Below are positions 36,698 to 46,746 of a stretch of DNA of 64,000 nucleotides, in pieces. The translations under genes and the position numbers were made by a program. The DNA lies in contig JAADJJ010000001.1 in assembly GCA_010092695.1 (NCBI GenBank), forward strand, positions 1,860,001 through 1,924,000. Reading direction: 5' to 3'. A model generated the notes under the pieces. It did no database searches, was not told the origin of the DNA, and was given only the letters and a program-made list of their open reading frames with translations. Origin of the DNA: Enterobacteriaceae bacterium 4M9. GTDB lineage: Bacteria; Pseudomonadota; Gammaproteobacteria; Enterobacterales; Enterobacteriaceae. Within the stretch, counting starts at the first letter, position 1, and the number at the start of each line of letters is the position of its first letter.

Positions 36698-39565
36698 TTG
36701 AAATACTTTGTCTCCTTTCGCACTACGCTGAAAGTGTCGCGCTATTTGTTTCGCGCGCTGGCTCTGCTGCTCTGGCTTTTGATTGCCTTGTTCTCGGCGT
36801 TTTATATTGCCAATGCCCTGCACAACAAAGAAGATGAAATCCGCAAGGAGTTCACTCTCAGCTACGATCAGGCCCAGCGATATATTCAGCGCACCTCCGA
36901 TGTAATGAAGGAGCTAAAGTACATCGCCGAAAACCGTCTTGGTGATGACAGTGGGCTGCTGCGCGGCGCCTCGGTGGATGACGACAAGATTGAAACGCCG
37001 ACTTTCGTGCCGCTATTTCCTGACTCTGACTGTTCCGCGCTGGGCAATTCCTGGCGCGGTTCGTTGCAATCACTCTCCTGGTTTTTACGCTACTGGCGTG
37101 AGAACTTCTCGGCGGCATACGAACTCAATCGCGTTTTCTTAATCGGTGGCGACAGCCAGTGCATGGCTGATTTTGGTCTGCGCACGATGCCGCTTGAGCG
37201 TGAAAATGCGCTTAAGTCGCTGCACGAGCGCATCGTGAAATACCGTAACCAGCCGCAAAACGAACGTGCCAGCAGCCTGTTCTGGATTAATCAGGGGCCG
37301 CGGCCCGGCATCGGCTATTTCTACACGCTGACGCCGGTATATATGGCCAACCAGCTACAGGCGATGCTCGGCATTGAGCAGACGGTGCGTATGGAGAACT
37401 TCTTTACGCCCGGCAGCCTGCCGGTAGGGGTGACTGTCCTTGATGAGAATGGCCACCCGTTGATTTCGCTCACGGGGGGGGAAGCCGGTAGCGTGCCGGA
37501 TGAGCGCTGGGGGCAGGAGCGTTCGTGGTTTGGCTACACCCCCGGATTTAAAGAGTTGGTACTCAAAAAGAACCTGCCGCCGTCTTCACTGAGCGTGGTC
37601 TATTCGGTGCCGGTGGATATCGTGCTGGAGCGCATCCGCATGCTTATCCTCAACGCTGTGCTACTCAATGTGCTGGTTGGGATTGTGCTGTTTACGCTTG
37701 CGCGACTGTACGAGCGACGTATCTTCATTCCGGCAGAAAACGACGCCCAGCGCCTGGAAGAACATGAGCAGTTTAACCGCAAAATTGTGGCGTCGGCGCC
37801 GGTGGGGATCTGTATTCTGCGCACCCAGGACGGCACCAATATCCTCAGTAATGAGCTTGCGCACAACTACCTTAATATGCTCACACACGAAGACCGCCAG
37901 CGCCTGACGCAGATTATCTGTGGTCAGCAGGTTAACTTTGTCGATGTGTTGACCAGCAATAATACCAACCTGCAAATCAGCTTTGTGCATTCACGCTATC
38001 GCAATGAAAACGTGGCCATCTGTGTGCTGGTGGACGTGAGCGCGCGCGTGAAAATGGAAGAGTCCTTGCAGGAGATGGCGCAGGCGGCCGAGCAGGCCAG
38101 CCAGTCGAAATCCATGTTCCTGGCAACCGTCAGCCATGAGTTGCGCACCCCGCTTTACGGCATTATCGGTAACCTCGATTTACTCCAGACCCGTGAGTTG
38201 CCTAAAGGCGTGGACCGGCTGGTGACGGCGATGAATAACTCTTCCAGCCTACTGTTGAAAATCATCAGCGATATCCTGGATTTCTCAAAAATTGAGTCCG
38301 AGCAGCTAAAAATTGAGCCGCGTGAGTTCTCACCGCGCGAGGTGATGAGCCATATCACCGCCAACTATCTGCCGCTGGTGGTGCGCAAGCAGCTTGGGCT
38401 GTATTGCTTTATCGAGCCGGATGTCCCGCTTACCTTGCAGGGCGATCCTATGCGTTTACAGCAGGTGATTTCTAACCTGCTCAGCAACGCTATCAAATTT
38501 ACCGATGTGGGCTGCATTATTCTGCACGTGTGTGTGGATGACTGCTACCTGCGTTTTTGCGTGCGTGATACCGGCGTGGGTATTCCGGCGAAAGAAGCAT
38601 TGCGGCTGTTTGATCCCTTCTTCCAGGTGGGGACCGGCGTGCAGCGCAATTTCCAGGGGACCGGGCTGGGGCTGGCGATTTGTGAAAAACTGATTGGCAT
38701 GATGGATGGCGATATTGCCGTTAATACCGAGCCGGGCATGGGCAGCCAGTTTACGATTCGTATTCCACTTTACAGTGCGCATTTCAGCGCGCCACAGTGC
38801 GCGCCGGAACTGGCCGAAAAACGCTGCTGGCTGGCGGTGCGCAATGCGTCGCTGTATCGCTACCTTGAAACGTTGCTCGAGCGTAGCGGTATTCGTACCC
38901 AGCGCTACGACGGTACGCTGCCCGATAGCGACGATATCCTGCTGACAGATGACGAAACCAGCGAGGCGTGGCTCGGGCGTGCGGTGGTGAGATTCTGTCG
39001 CCGTCATATTGGCATGCCGCTTGAGCACTCGCCTGGCTCCTGGGTGCATAGCGTGGCGTCACCGCATGAAATTGTCATGTTGCTGGGGCGGATTTATCGC
39101 GTTGAGGTCGCCGTGCCCGGCAGCGGCAGCGCATTGCCGGCACCTGAGGCGGTGCGCGAGCAAAAAGACGATATCATGGTGCTTATCGTTGACGATCACC
39201 CTATTAACCGCCGTCTGCTGGCCGATCAGCTCTCAACGCTTGGCTATCCCTGCAAGACCGCCAATGATGGCATCGACGCGCTCAACGTGCTGAGTAAACA
39301 TGCGATAGATATTGTGCTCAGTGATGTCAACATGCCGAATATGGATGGCTACCGTCTGACGCAGCGCATCCGCGAGCAGGGGATGACGCTGCCCGTCATT
39401 GGCGTGACGGCGAATGCGCTGGCAGAAGAGAAGCAGCGTTGTATTGAGTCTGGCATGGACAGCTGTCTGTCCAAGCCTGTGACGCTGGATGTGATTGCCC
39501 AAACGCTGTCGTTTTACGCAGAAAAGGTGCGCGGAGAGCGTGCTGATGGTGAGCAGGGAGCCTGA
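36698..39565 (+). CDS. rcsC: RcsC, hybrid sensor kinase of the Rcs phosphorelay
   Basis: 955 residues with a TTG start (E. coli 949), opening MKYFVSFRTTLKVSRYLFRALALLLWLL. Inner-membrane helices at ~20-42 and ~314-335 flank a periplasmic domain. HisKA with phosphorylated His480 (SHELRTPLYG), HATPase (NLLSNAIKF, DTGVGIP, GTGLGLAIC), an ABL domain, and a C-terminal receiver with Asp876 (DIVLSDVNMPNMDGY). It detects outer-membrane stress via RcsF/IgaA and passes phosphate to RcsD. Confidence 0.97.
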   Translation: MKYFVSFRTTLKVSRYLFRALALLLWLLIALFSAFYIANALHNKEDEIRKEFTLSYDQAQRYIQRTSDVMKELKYIAENRLGDDSGLLRGASVDDDKIETPTFVPLFPDSDCSALGNSWRGSLQSLSWFLRYWRENFSAAYELNRVFLIGGDSQCMADFGLRTMPLERENALKSLHERIVKYRNQPQNERASSLFWINQGPRPGIGYFYTLTPVYMANQLQAMLGIEQTVRMENFFTPGSLPVGVTVLDENGHPLISLTGGEAGSVPDERWGQERSWFGYTPGFKELVLKKNLPPSSLSVVYSVPVDIVLERIRMLILNAVLLNVLVGIVLFTLARLYERRIFIPAENDAQRLEEHEQFNRKIVASAPVGICILRTQDGTNILSNELAHNYLNMLTHEDRQRLTQIICGQQVNFVDVLTSNNTNLQISFVHSRYRNENVAICVLVDVSARVKMEESLQEMAQAAEQASQSKSMFLATVSHELRTPLYGIIGNLDLLQTRELPKGVDRLVTAMNNSSSLLLKIISDILDFSKIESEQLKIEPREFSPREVMSHITANYLPLVVRKQLGLYCFIEPDVPLTLQGDPMRLQQVISNLLSNAIKFTDVGCIILHVCVDDCYLRFCVRDTGVGIPAKEALRLFDPFFQVGTGVQRNFQGTGLGLAICEKLIGMMDGDIAVNTEPGMGSQFTIRIPLYSAHFSAPQCAPELAEKRCWLAVRNASLYRYLETLLERSGIRTQRYDGTLPDSDDILLTDDETSEAWLGRAVVRFCRRHIGMPLEHSPGSWVHSVASPHEIVMLLGRIYRVEVAVPGSGSALPAPEAVREQKDDIMVLIVDDHPINRRLLADQLSTLGYPCKTANDGIDALNVLSKHAIDIVLSDVNMPNMDGYRLTQRIREQGMTLPVIGVTANALAEEKQRCIESGMDSCLSKPVTLDVIAQTLSFYAEKVRGERADGEQGA

Positions 39566-39741
39566 ATGAGGGCGCGCGAATGTCGCCGCTCCAGGTTGAG
39601 GCCATACCGAACATGAGCCATCGCGCGGCTGTGGCCATAATGTGGCGGCGTTTTGTGTGGTGCTTTATGGCGTGCAGGCAGGCCTTGCTTTTGCGCGAGT
39701 ATTAGCCCGCAGGAAAGCGCACCAGGCGATGTGGCAGCAAT

Positions 39742-39763
39742 AAAAAAGCCCTCCGTAGAGGGC
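39742..39763 (-). terminator. rcsDB terminator
   Basis: Minus-strand stem GCCCTC-TACG-GAGGGC followed by six T, 19 bp after the rcsB stop. It lies between the convergent rcsC and rcsB genes. Confidence 0.88.
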
Positions 39764-39781
39764 CTTACAAAAGAGAAATAG

Positions 39782-40432
39782 TTACTCTTTATCCACCGGC
39801 GTCAGGCTGACGGAGGAGAGATAGTTGAGCAGCGCGATATCGTTATCAACGCCAAGCTTCATCATGGCCGATTTCTTCTGGCTGCTGATGGTTTTAATAC
39901 TGCGGTTGAGCTTGCGTGCAATCTCAGTGACCAGGAAGCCTTCAGCAAACAGGCGCAGCACTTCGCTTTCTTTCGGTGACAGACGCTTGTCGCCATAGCC
40001 GCCTGCGCTGATTTTCTCCAGCAGGCGAGAGACGCTTTCCGGCGTGAATTTTTTGCCTTTCTGCAGTGCAGCCAGTGCTTTTGGCAGGTCGGTTGGTGCG
40101 CCCTGTTTGAGCACAATTCCTTCGATGTCGAGATCCAGCACGGCGCTCAGAATGGCCGGGTTATTGTTCATCGTCAGGACAATTATCGACAGATTCGGGA
40201 AATGACGCTTGATGTATTTGATGAGCGTAATTCCGTCGCCGTACTTATCGCCGGGCATGGACAGGTCGGTAATAAGCACATGGGCGTCGAGTTTCGGCAG
40301 ATTGTTGATTAAGGCTGTTGAGTCTTCATACTCACCGACAACGTTCACCCACTCGATCTGCTCAAGAGACTTACGAATGCCGAACAGCACGATAGGATGA
40401 TCGTCGGCAATAATTACGTTCATGTTGTTCAT
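39782..40432 (-). CDS. rcsB: RcsB, response regulator
   Basis: 216 residues, the same length as E. coli. Receiver domain with Asp56 (LITDLSMPG) and acidic pocket Asp10/Asp11; LuxR-type HTH at about 148-210 (LSPKESEVLRLFAEGFLVTEIARKLNRSIKTISSQKKSAM). It receives phosphate from RcsD and controls capsule, motility and stress genes. It starts 16 bp after the rcsD stop. Confidence 0.98.
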   Translation of the reverse strand: MNNMNVIIADDHPIVLFGIRKSLEQIEWVNVVGEYEDSTALINNLPKLDAHVLITDLSMPGDKYGDGITLIKYIKRHFPNLSIIVLTMNNNPAILSAVLDLDIEGIVLKQGAPTDLPKALAALQKGKKFTPESVSRLLEKISAGGYGDKRLSPKESEVLRLFAEGFLVTEIARKLNRSIKTISSQKKSAMMKLGVDNDIALLNYLSSVSLTPVDKE

Positions 40433-40448
40433 TTTTTTGGCTACCTTG

Positions 40449-43145
40449 CTACAGCAGTTGCTGGACGTAATCGTCTATTCTGCTGATATATTTTTCTACG
40501 GTTGGGGCATCTTTCTCTCGGATATGATGCTCCAGCGTTTCGCATAGTTGCTTGCCGGGTACCAGATTCAGCATGGCAAACACCCCCTTCAGGCGGTGAG
40601 CCGTCTGTGCCAGCAAAGCAAAGTCGTGGTTTGCTGACTCAGTATACAATTTCTTCACATCATCCGGTACTGTATCGACAAAGAGCGAGTAATAACCGCT
40701 GGCATGGAGCTGCACGCTTTCATCGTTAGCAGGTGATATCTCCACGGCGGTGTCCTGGGCCAGTTGTTCTTCTATGAGTTGTAGCACTGCCTCCTGCATT
40801 GCATAACTTATATTAAAGTTGACTCGATACTGGCCAGGGCCCAGTTTGCGTACACCTTGCTCATCATCGCTTAAAAGCAATCCGGAAGCAGTAAGATTTG
40901 ACGGATTATCTGTCAAAAAAATATCAAATTCTTGACTAATCGCGCGCTCATCCGGCGTGATGCAGTTTGCACCCCAGTTTTCCAGCTGTCGGGTAACGAT
41001 ATGTCGCACCTCGTTAGACGTAATGTCCACCATTGCCACGACATCTTCCAACAACCTTTCGTGCGCCTCTGGATCTTCCTCGGATGCGTGAGCCAGTGCC
41101 TGGGTCAGCGGCATTTTGATATGCACACTATAGCGGGTACCTAAATCGGCGTGGGATTTGATATTCAGGTGACCACCCATACGGCGTGCCAGACGGTCAC
41201 ACAGCCAGAAGGTCAGCCCGTTGGCACGGTCGTAGTCGTCTTCGCTGGTGGCGTTCAAAAAGGGAAAGTGCAGGTTGTCGATTTCGCTGTTGCCAATACC
41301 GCTGCCGGTATCCATCACACGTAGCAACAGGCGGTCTGGTTCAGTTTCTTCGGCGCTGATATCCAGCGTGATTTTACCAATCTGGGTAGTGATGACCGAA
41401 TATTGCACCAGCATTAAAAGAATGCGTCGTAGCGCTTCTTTATCGCCAAAGCGTTCATCATCCGGCGGTAGACGGTTATTGATAAGCAACTGCAGGCCTT
41501 TGCGTTTAATCGCAGGCAAGACCTGTGGCACCACTTCATCAATCAACGACTGCAGGATGAGGTTTTCACTTTGGTTTTTCCAGGTATCGGACTCAAGTGT
41601 GTTGAGCAGTTCAATCTCATCAACCAGTCGCACAATATTTTGTGCTTCATCCAGTACAGCCCGGTTCTCCTGGATATCCAGATGATGGATACGGGCCATC
41701 AGGCGCTGTGCCGGGTCTTTCAGGGCCGCACCAATGTGTTCCATAAAGGCCGCGCGCCCCTGCTGGTTTTTCTCAAACAGTTTTTGCGCCTGGCGTAGCT
41801 TCTTATTTACCAGGATTTCCCGGTCCTGATCGCGAATGACAAAAATTTGTGCGCGCGGGATAACCTGGCTACTGAACTGGCGAATTTCATAGATTTCGTT
41901 ATCTACGGTCGCCTGAATCACGCCCTGGTGTTGCTCGGCAAGGGAAGCGATATTTTGCAGGTTAAGGTGCGGCAGCAAATGGTCAGCGATGGGGTTACTG
42001 ATGATGGTTCTGCGCGATACCGGATCGTGTACCAGCAGGCCCAGTGGCAGCAGTGAAACTATTTCATCATTTAGCGCACGCAGCTTTTGCAGTTCGTTGT
42101 TCACCGGACCTGGCTCTGTAGCGCGTGGTGTGGTGGTGTGGCGAAAGGTCGAATAGCCAAACAGCGCCAGTGCCAGCAGGCCAATATTGATCAACAGCGG
42201 CAGCAGGATGTTTTGCAGCGTGTCTGCCATCAGTACGCCAAACGGCACCTGCCACACCAGCTGCAACTCGGTGCTGTTAACGGGGGTGTGAATCTCAATG
42301 CGGGCGCCGTTAAACAGCACCTTTACACGGTCCTGTAGGGCATTGTCGGTAGCGGATGGGTTTTGCGCAGTGTCTGCACTCTCAAGGCGAAAGTTATCCA
42401 GCGCCATATCGGGCGGAATCAGATCGTTAATCGGCAAATCGAATGCCACCACCGTTGCCAGATGGCCCGGCTGGTTAAACGTGGTGCGCAGGGTGAAATA
42501 GTAGCCGTTTTGCCAGTTCAGACGGCGCAGCGGCGAGAAGCTTTCGCGCTCATCCAGCGCATTGGCCTGTTGCAGCATTTCGGCGCGCCGCGAGTCCACG
42601 ATGCTGGTTACACTTGATTCTTTAAACCCAGCCGACAAGTCCTTAAGCGGCAGTGTGGAGACCAGCAGTGTGCTGTTGTCCTGACCATTAAGGTAATACA
42701 TCGACCAGGGAATGCTTTCTGCGCCCCACAGCGTATCGAGATAGGCGGAGATACGCTGTGTCATTTCCAGCGTTGAGCTATCGTGGGAGCCAAAAATCAG
42801 CGCTTCCGTTTTGCGGCGCGGTTTTTCCAGATAATAAACGTCCTGGCGCAGGCGCGTTTCCTGCAGCCCGCTGTCTGATCCCATGCCAGGAGAGGTCGTG
42901 GCAGCGACATTGTCATAAATCTGCCAGGTCGCGTAGCGATAAGTGTCCACGCGCTTGTGCAGCGTTTGCGCAATATCCACTATCTGATAGCTCTTCTCTT
43001 TGAGCCATGCGTTGACGCCGCTTTGCACCATTACGCCCATCATCACCAACAAAACGACGATAAGCAGTAAAAAAAAGCGCGTGATGCTAGCGGGCATCAG
43101 CGAAAACTTGTTGGGGTTTGGGCTCATAGCGTCTGACTGACTCAT
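40449..43145 (-). CDS. rcsD: RcsD, phosphotransfer protein
   Basis: 898 residues from MSQSDAMSPNPNKFSL (E. coli RcsD 890 aa starts MNQSDTTMSPNKF); upstream codons to 43217 are not conserved. Two membrane helices (~20-42 and ~305-330) with a periplasmic domain between, a degenerate histidine-kinase-like region, the ABL domain, and the C-terminal HPt with phospho-His in AQTAHRLKGVFAMLNL. It relays phosphate from RcsC to RcsB. Confidence 0.95.
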   Translation of the reverse strand: MSQSDAMSPNPNKFSLMPASITRFFLLLIVVLLVMMGVMVQSGVNAWLKEKSYQIVDIAQTLHKRVDTYRYATWQIYDNVAATTSPGMGSDSGLQETRLRQDVYYLEKPRRKTEALIFGSHDSSTLEMTQRISAYLDTLWGAESIPWSMYYLNGQDNSTLLVSTLPLKDLSAGFKESSVTSIVDSRRAEMLQQANALDERESFSPLRRLNWQNGYYFTLRTTFNQPGHLATVVAFDLPINDLIPPDMALDNFRLESADTAQNPSATDNALQDRVKVLFNGARIEIHTPVNSTELQLVWQVPFGVLMADTLQNILLPLLINIGLLALALFGYSTFRHTTTPRATEPGPVNNELQKLRALNDEIVSLLPLGLLVHDPVSRRTIISNPIADHLLPHLNLQNIASLAEQHQGVIQATVDNEIYEIRQFSSQVIPRAQIFVIRDQDREILVNKKLRQAQKLFEKNQQGRAAFMEHIGAALKDPAQRLMARIHHLDIQENRAVLDEAQNIVRLVDEIELLNTLESDTWKNQSENLILQSLIDEVVPQVLPAIKRKGLQLLINNRLPPDDERFGDKEALRRILLMLVQYSVITTQIGKITLDISAEETEPDRLLLRVMDTGSGIGNSEIDNLHFPFLNATSEDDYDRANGLTFWLCDRLARRMGGHLNIKSHADLGTRYSVHIKMPLTQALAHASEEDPEAHERLLEDVVAMVDITSNEVRHIVTRQLENWGANCITPDERAISQEFDIFLTDNPSNLTASGLLLSDDEQGVRKLGPGQYRVNFNISYAMQEAVLQLIEEQLAQDTAVEISPANDESVQLHASGYYSLFVDTVPDDVKKLYTESANHDFALLAQTAHRLKGVFAMLNLVPGKQLCETLEHHIREKDAPTVEKYISRIDDYVQQLL

Positions 43146-43509
43146 TCCTTTCTCACCCGGAGGCTCCCGGATACTGGCCGTTAAGAGGCGGTTGCCGATT
43201 ATACGATTGACTGGCAAGCATACCGGGAAAAGGGGCTGGCGTCATCGCGCCTGCGCACCCGGCACAGATAAGTTTTGTGTTGATAAGGGTCGACATAAAT
43301 ATAAGGGCCGCAGAATAAACGTCAGTGTTGTACCAGAAAGAGATAAATGAAAATAATTAATAACCACACTAAATAATTAGCATGGCTAGTGTAGACGAAT
43401 TTCATATATCTGCAAAAAATGACTCAGTGAATGCATGCTGAATGGTTATCTATGAGAGGTCGTAGCGTAAATGAATTAAAGATACGTAAAGAATTCAGGT
43501 GGCAGAAAT
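43146..43509. other. rcsD promoter region up to micF
   Basis: About 360 bp, AT-rich, no supported ORF. It should carry the rcsDB promoter on the minus strand. I see no other assignable feature. Confidence 0.5.
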
Positions 43510-43601
43510 AAAAAAACCGGATGCAAGCATCCGGCGAAAATAGGGGTAAAACTAACATTCAGGATTGAATGACGGTAATAAATAAAGTTAATGATGATAG
43601 C
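43510..43601 (-). ncRNA. micF: MicF antisense small RNA
   Basis: Minus-strand RNA beginning GCTATCATCATTAACTTTAT. This 5' region is identical to E. coli micF and base-pairs with the ompF ribosome-binding site. It ends in a CCGGATGC-TTGC-type hairpin (CCGGATGC/GCATCCGG) with a T-run. Length ~92 nt (E. coli 93). It is divergent from ompC as in E. coli, so OmpR-linked control is expected. Confidence 0.97.
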
Positions 43602-43754
43602 GAGAGTAATTCTATAAGCATATCGGCAGGCGGGTTTGGCAATCAGTGCTACGCCATGTACAGCAACATGTTTTACATAACGCATTACTGTTTTAATCAT
43701 CTTGACAATTTATGCGCTTATTTTTACCGTTGTGTGCGGTAAAAGTTCCCAGAA

Positions 43755-43825
43755 ATTTACATTTGGTAACGTCTATATTGCATAAAGAAACATCTTAAAA
43801 GTTTTCGTATCATAAACGGGTTGGA
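43755..43825 (+). promoter_or_regulatory. OmpR-binding and promoter region of ompC
   Basis: TTTACATTTGGTAACGTCTA and AAGAAACATCTTAAAAGTTT match the tandem C-box arrangement and promoter neighbourhood of E. coli ompC. The -10-like element lies near GTATCAT. The long 5' UTR is also conserved, up to GGCATATAACAAGAGGGTTA just before the ATG. Confidence 0.75.
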
Positions 43826-43942
43826 TTCTTGAGGAGTAGTTTTACACAATGAGTTCGCCAACTGATTTAAAGGGTGAATCAGTAGCAGTGGTAAGTAGTA
43901 AATAAAGTGGCATTAAAAGGCATATAACAAGAGGGTTAATAC

Positions 43943-45052
43943 ATGAAAGTTAAAGTTCTCTCCCTGCTGGTATCGGCATTGCTGGTAGCTGGTAGCGTAC
44001 ATGCGGCCGAAATCTATAATAAAGACGGCAATAAACTGGATCTGTATGGCAAAGTTGACGCAGAGCGTTATTTCTCTGACGACAATGGCTCTGACGGTGA
44101 CCAGACTTACATGCGTATTGGCTTTAAAGGCGAAACGCAGGTCAGCGACCAGATGATTGGCTACGGACAGTGGGAATATCAGATTAACGCCAACACCGAT
44201 GAAGGTGACAACAACGCGTGGACGCGTGTGGCTTTCGCGGGCCTGAAAATCAACGATGCGGGCTCACTGGACTATGGCCGTAACTATGGCGTGCTGTATG
44301 ACGTTGCCTCCTGGACCGACGTCCTGCCGGAATTCGGCGGTGACACTTATGGTGCAGACAACTTCATGTTCAGCCGCGGTAATGGCATGCTGACTTACCG
44401 TAACACCGACTTCTTCGGCCTGGTGGATGGTCTGAACTTTGCCGCGCAGTACCAGGGCAAGAACGGCAGCGTCAGCGGCGAAGACGAAAGCGGTGGACGT
44501 AGCCTGCTCAAGCAAAACGGCGACGGCTACGGCTTGTCTCTGAACTATGACCTGGGCGAAGGCTTCAGCGTTGGTGGTGCAATGGCGTCGTCTAAACGTA
44601 CCTGGGACCAGAACAACATTGAAGGCATCAAGGGGCGTGGCGACCGTGCTGAAGCTTACACCGGCGGCCTGAAGTACGATGCGAACAACGTCTACCTGGC
44701 GGCGATGTACACCCAGTCCTACAACGGTACCCGTTTTGGTAGCGACAGAGACAGCACAGCCTACGGTTTTGCTAACAAAGCGCAGAACTTCGAAGTGGTG
44801 GCGCAGTACCAGTTCGACTTCGGCCTGCGTCCGTCTCTGGCCTACGTGCAGTCCAAAGGCAAAGATATCGAAGGCTGGGGCAGCCAGAATCTGAAAAAAT
44901 ACATTGATGTAGGTTCAACCTTCTACTTCAACAAAAACTTCTCTACCTTCGTTGATTACCAGATTAACCTGCTGGATGCGAACGACTTCACCCGCGCGGC
45001 AGGTATTACCACCGACAACGTGGTTGCCGCGGGCGTGGTTTACCAGTTCTGA
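43943..45052 (+). CDS. ompC: Outer-membrane porin OmpC
   Basis: 369 residues. Signal peptide 1-21 (cleavage VHA|AEIYNKDGNK). The mature protein is a 16-strand trimeric porin with the loop-3 region (PEFGGDTYGADNFMFSRGNGMLTYRN) and terminal aromatic VVYQF. General diffusion porin for small hydrophilic solutes. The ompC rather than ompF/phoE assignment rests on the adjacent micF and rcsDB and the conserved upstream region. GAGGGT lies 8 bp before the ATG. Confidence 0.94.
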   Translation: MKVKVLSLLVSALLVAGSVHAAEIYNKDGNKLDLYGKVDAERYFSDDNGSDGDQTYMRIGFKGETQVSDQMIGYGQWEYQINANTDEGDNNAWTRVAFAGLKINDAGSLDYGRNYGVLYDVASWTDVLPEFGGDTYGADNFMFSRGNGMLTYRNTDFFGLVDGLNFAAQYQGKNGSVSGEDESGGRSLLKQNGDGYGLSLNYDLGEGFSVGGAMASSKRTWDQNNIEGIKGRGDRAEAYTGGLKYDANNVYLAAMYTQSYNGTRFGSDRDSTAYGFANKAQNFEVVAQYQFDFGLRPSLAYVQSKGKDIEGWGSQNLKKYIDVGSTFYFNKNFSTFVDYQINLLDANDFTRAAGITTDNVVAAGVVYQF

Positions 45053-45070
45053 TTTATCTCTTCACGTAAC

Positions 45071-45096
45071 AAGGGGCCATCTGGCCCCTTTTTTGT
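45071..45096 (+). terminator. ompC terminator
   Basis: Stem AAGGGGCCA / TGGCCCCTT with a two-base loop, then TTTTT. Confidence 0.93.
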
Positions 45097-45161
45097 TTGT
45101 GATGTTAGCTCAAGGCACCCGCTATGGGAGTCATGACAGGAAAGCGCGTTTCATTTCCTGC

Positions 45162-45530
45162 TCAGGCAATATGCTCTGGTGCGGATAGAGGGAAAAAGAG
45201 GCTAAAAATAATTTCAGCGCCAGGGGGCTGCGCATGGCATTGTGCCTGCACTTCACCTGCGTGCAATGTCATGATAGCGCGCACTATCGACAACCCAAGA
45301 CCACTGCCATGGCTGTTGCGCGAAGTCTCAGCACGATAGAAGCGAGCAAACCGTTTCTCAGCCTGGGCTTGCGTCACAGGTGCACCTTGATTGATGAGCC
45401 GTTTGTCCTGTACCCGACGGGCCGCAAGGTTATCTGGCTTTCCTCACTGGCATAGCGCACCGCTGTTAACGCGCGCTGAAATAGGGCAGCGACCTGTCGC
45501 TGCATCGCCTGCTGGCCGCCTGCACAGGAC
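45162..45530 (-). pseudogene. 3' remnant of a sensor histidine kinase
   Basis: The minus-strand frame 45377-45162 encodes a kinase end: KRFARFYRAETSR, then the G2 box HGSGLGLSIVRAIMTLHAG and a short tail. Upstream, in another frame (to ~45530), lies AALFQRALTAVRYASEESQITL, the decayed N-box region. The Asn-containing segment is deleted and the two parts are joined by a frameshift. The preceding frame even continues NQGAPVTQAQ, the usual linker. It resembles CusS/CzcS-type metal-sensing kinases. No response regulator or kinase N-terminus remains. Confidence 0.75.
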
Positions 45531-45624
45531 TTTCTTTGCTGTAAGCTAAACCAGTGCACGCTTCTCGCCACAGCGTATCGGTTTTGTTGTACCCTTGCCG
45601 CGCACTCAATTTGAGGAACTGAAC

Positions 45625-46668
45625 ATGAGTCTGAGAGTAATTCGCTACGGTCTGTTAGCGGCAGCCGTACTGCTGATTGTGGGCTGTGACAACAGCACGC
45701 CATCAGCCCCCAAACAGGCGCTGGTGCTGGAAGGCAAAACGATGGGTACTTACTGGCGCGCCAGTATGGCGGGCGTTGAGAATACACGTGGGCCTGAACT
45801 GCGTGAAAAAATCCAGGCACAGCTTGATGCCGACGACAGGGAGCTCTCGACCTGGAAATCTGACTCGGCACTGTCACGCTTTAATCAGTCGCGCGACACC
45901 GTGCCGTGGCCGGCGAGTGAGGCAATGAGTGACATTGTGACGCTGTCACTGCGTATTGGTGCGAAAACGCATGGCGCAATGGACATTACCGTCGGCCCGC
46001 TGGTCAACCTGTGGGGATTTGGCCCGGAAAAGCAGCCCGTCGCCACACCGACGCAGGAGCAAATTGATGCCGCACGCAAACTGACCGGGTTGCAGCATTT
46101 ACGCACTATCAACAGCGCAGGCCGGCAGTGGTTACAAAAAGATTTGCCCGAGCTGTATGTTGACCTCTCAACCGTGGGTGAAGGCTACGCGGCAGATCAT
46201 CTGGCGCGCCTGATGGAGCAGGAGGGGATTAGCCGCTACCTGGTCTCGGTAGGCGGTGCTGTCACCACCCGTGGTTTGAACGCCGAGGGCAAAGCCTGGC
46301 GCGTGGCTATTCAGAAACCGACCGACAGGGAAAACGCCGCACAGGCGATTGTTGATCTTAACGGTCACGGTATCAGCACCGCCGGAAGCTATCGCAATTA
46401 CTATGAGCTTGGTGGTAAGCGCATCTCTCATGTGATTGACCCGACAACCGGACGACCCATTCAGCACAAACTGGTCTCTGCAACGGTGATTGCACCCACG
46501 GCACTGGAGGCTGACGGCTGGGATACCGGGTTGATGGTATTAGGCACCGAGAAAGCAAAGGAAGTGGCGTTGAAAGAAGGGCTGGCGGTTTACCTCATCA
46601 CTAAAGAGGGCGACGGCTTTTCTACCTGGATGTCACCGCAGTTTAAAACTTTCCTGTTGAGCGAATAA
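45625..46668 (+). CDS. apbE: FAD:protein FMN transferase, lipoprotein
   Basis: 347 residues from MSLRVIRYGLL (E. coli ApbE 351). Lipoprotein signal with lipobox LIVGC, Cys ~21. ApbE motifs: LEGKTMGTYWRA, GAMDITVGPLVNLWGFGP, YVDLSTVGEGYAADHLARLM, GGAVTTRG and the Mg-binding ADGWDTGLMVLG. It covalently attaches FMN to flavoproteins such as RnfG/NqrC in the periplasm. The in-frame ATG at 45595 is upstream of the ribosome site and rejected. An 8-bp hairpin (46682-46707) follows the gene. Confidence 0.95.
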   Translation: MSLRVIRYGLLAAAVLLIVGCDNSTPSAPKQALVLEGKTMGTYWRASMAGVENTRGPELREKIQAQLDADDRELSTWKSDSALSRFNQSRDTVPWPASEAMSDIVTLSLRIGAKTHGAMDITVGPLVNLWGFGPEKQPVATPTQEQIDAARKLTGLQHLRTINSAGRQWLQKDLPELYVDLSTVGEGYAADHLARLMEQEGISRYLVSVGGAVTTRGLNAEGKAWRVAIQKPTDRENAAQAIVDLNGHGISTAGSYRNYYELGGKRISHVIDPTTGRPIQHKLVSATVIAPTALEADGWDTGLMVLGTEKAKEVALKEGLAVYLITKEGDGFSTWMSPQFKTFLLSE

Positions 46669-46746
46669 AATTAAAAAGCAAGAACGCGGGTTTTTACCTC
46701 CGCGTTCACAGGCACACTGGCGGCAAGTCTGAAGAGGAGGTTTGTG

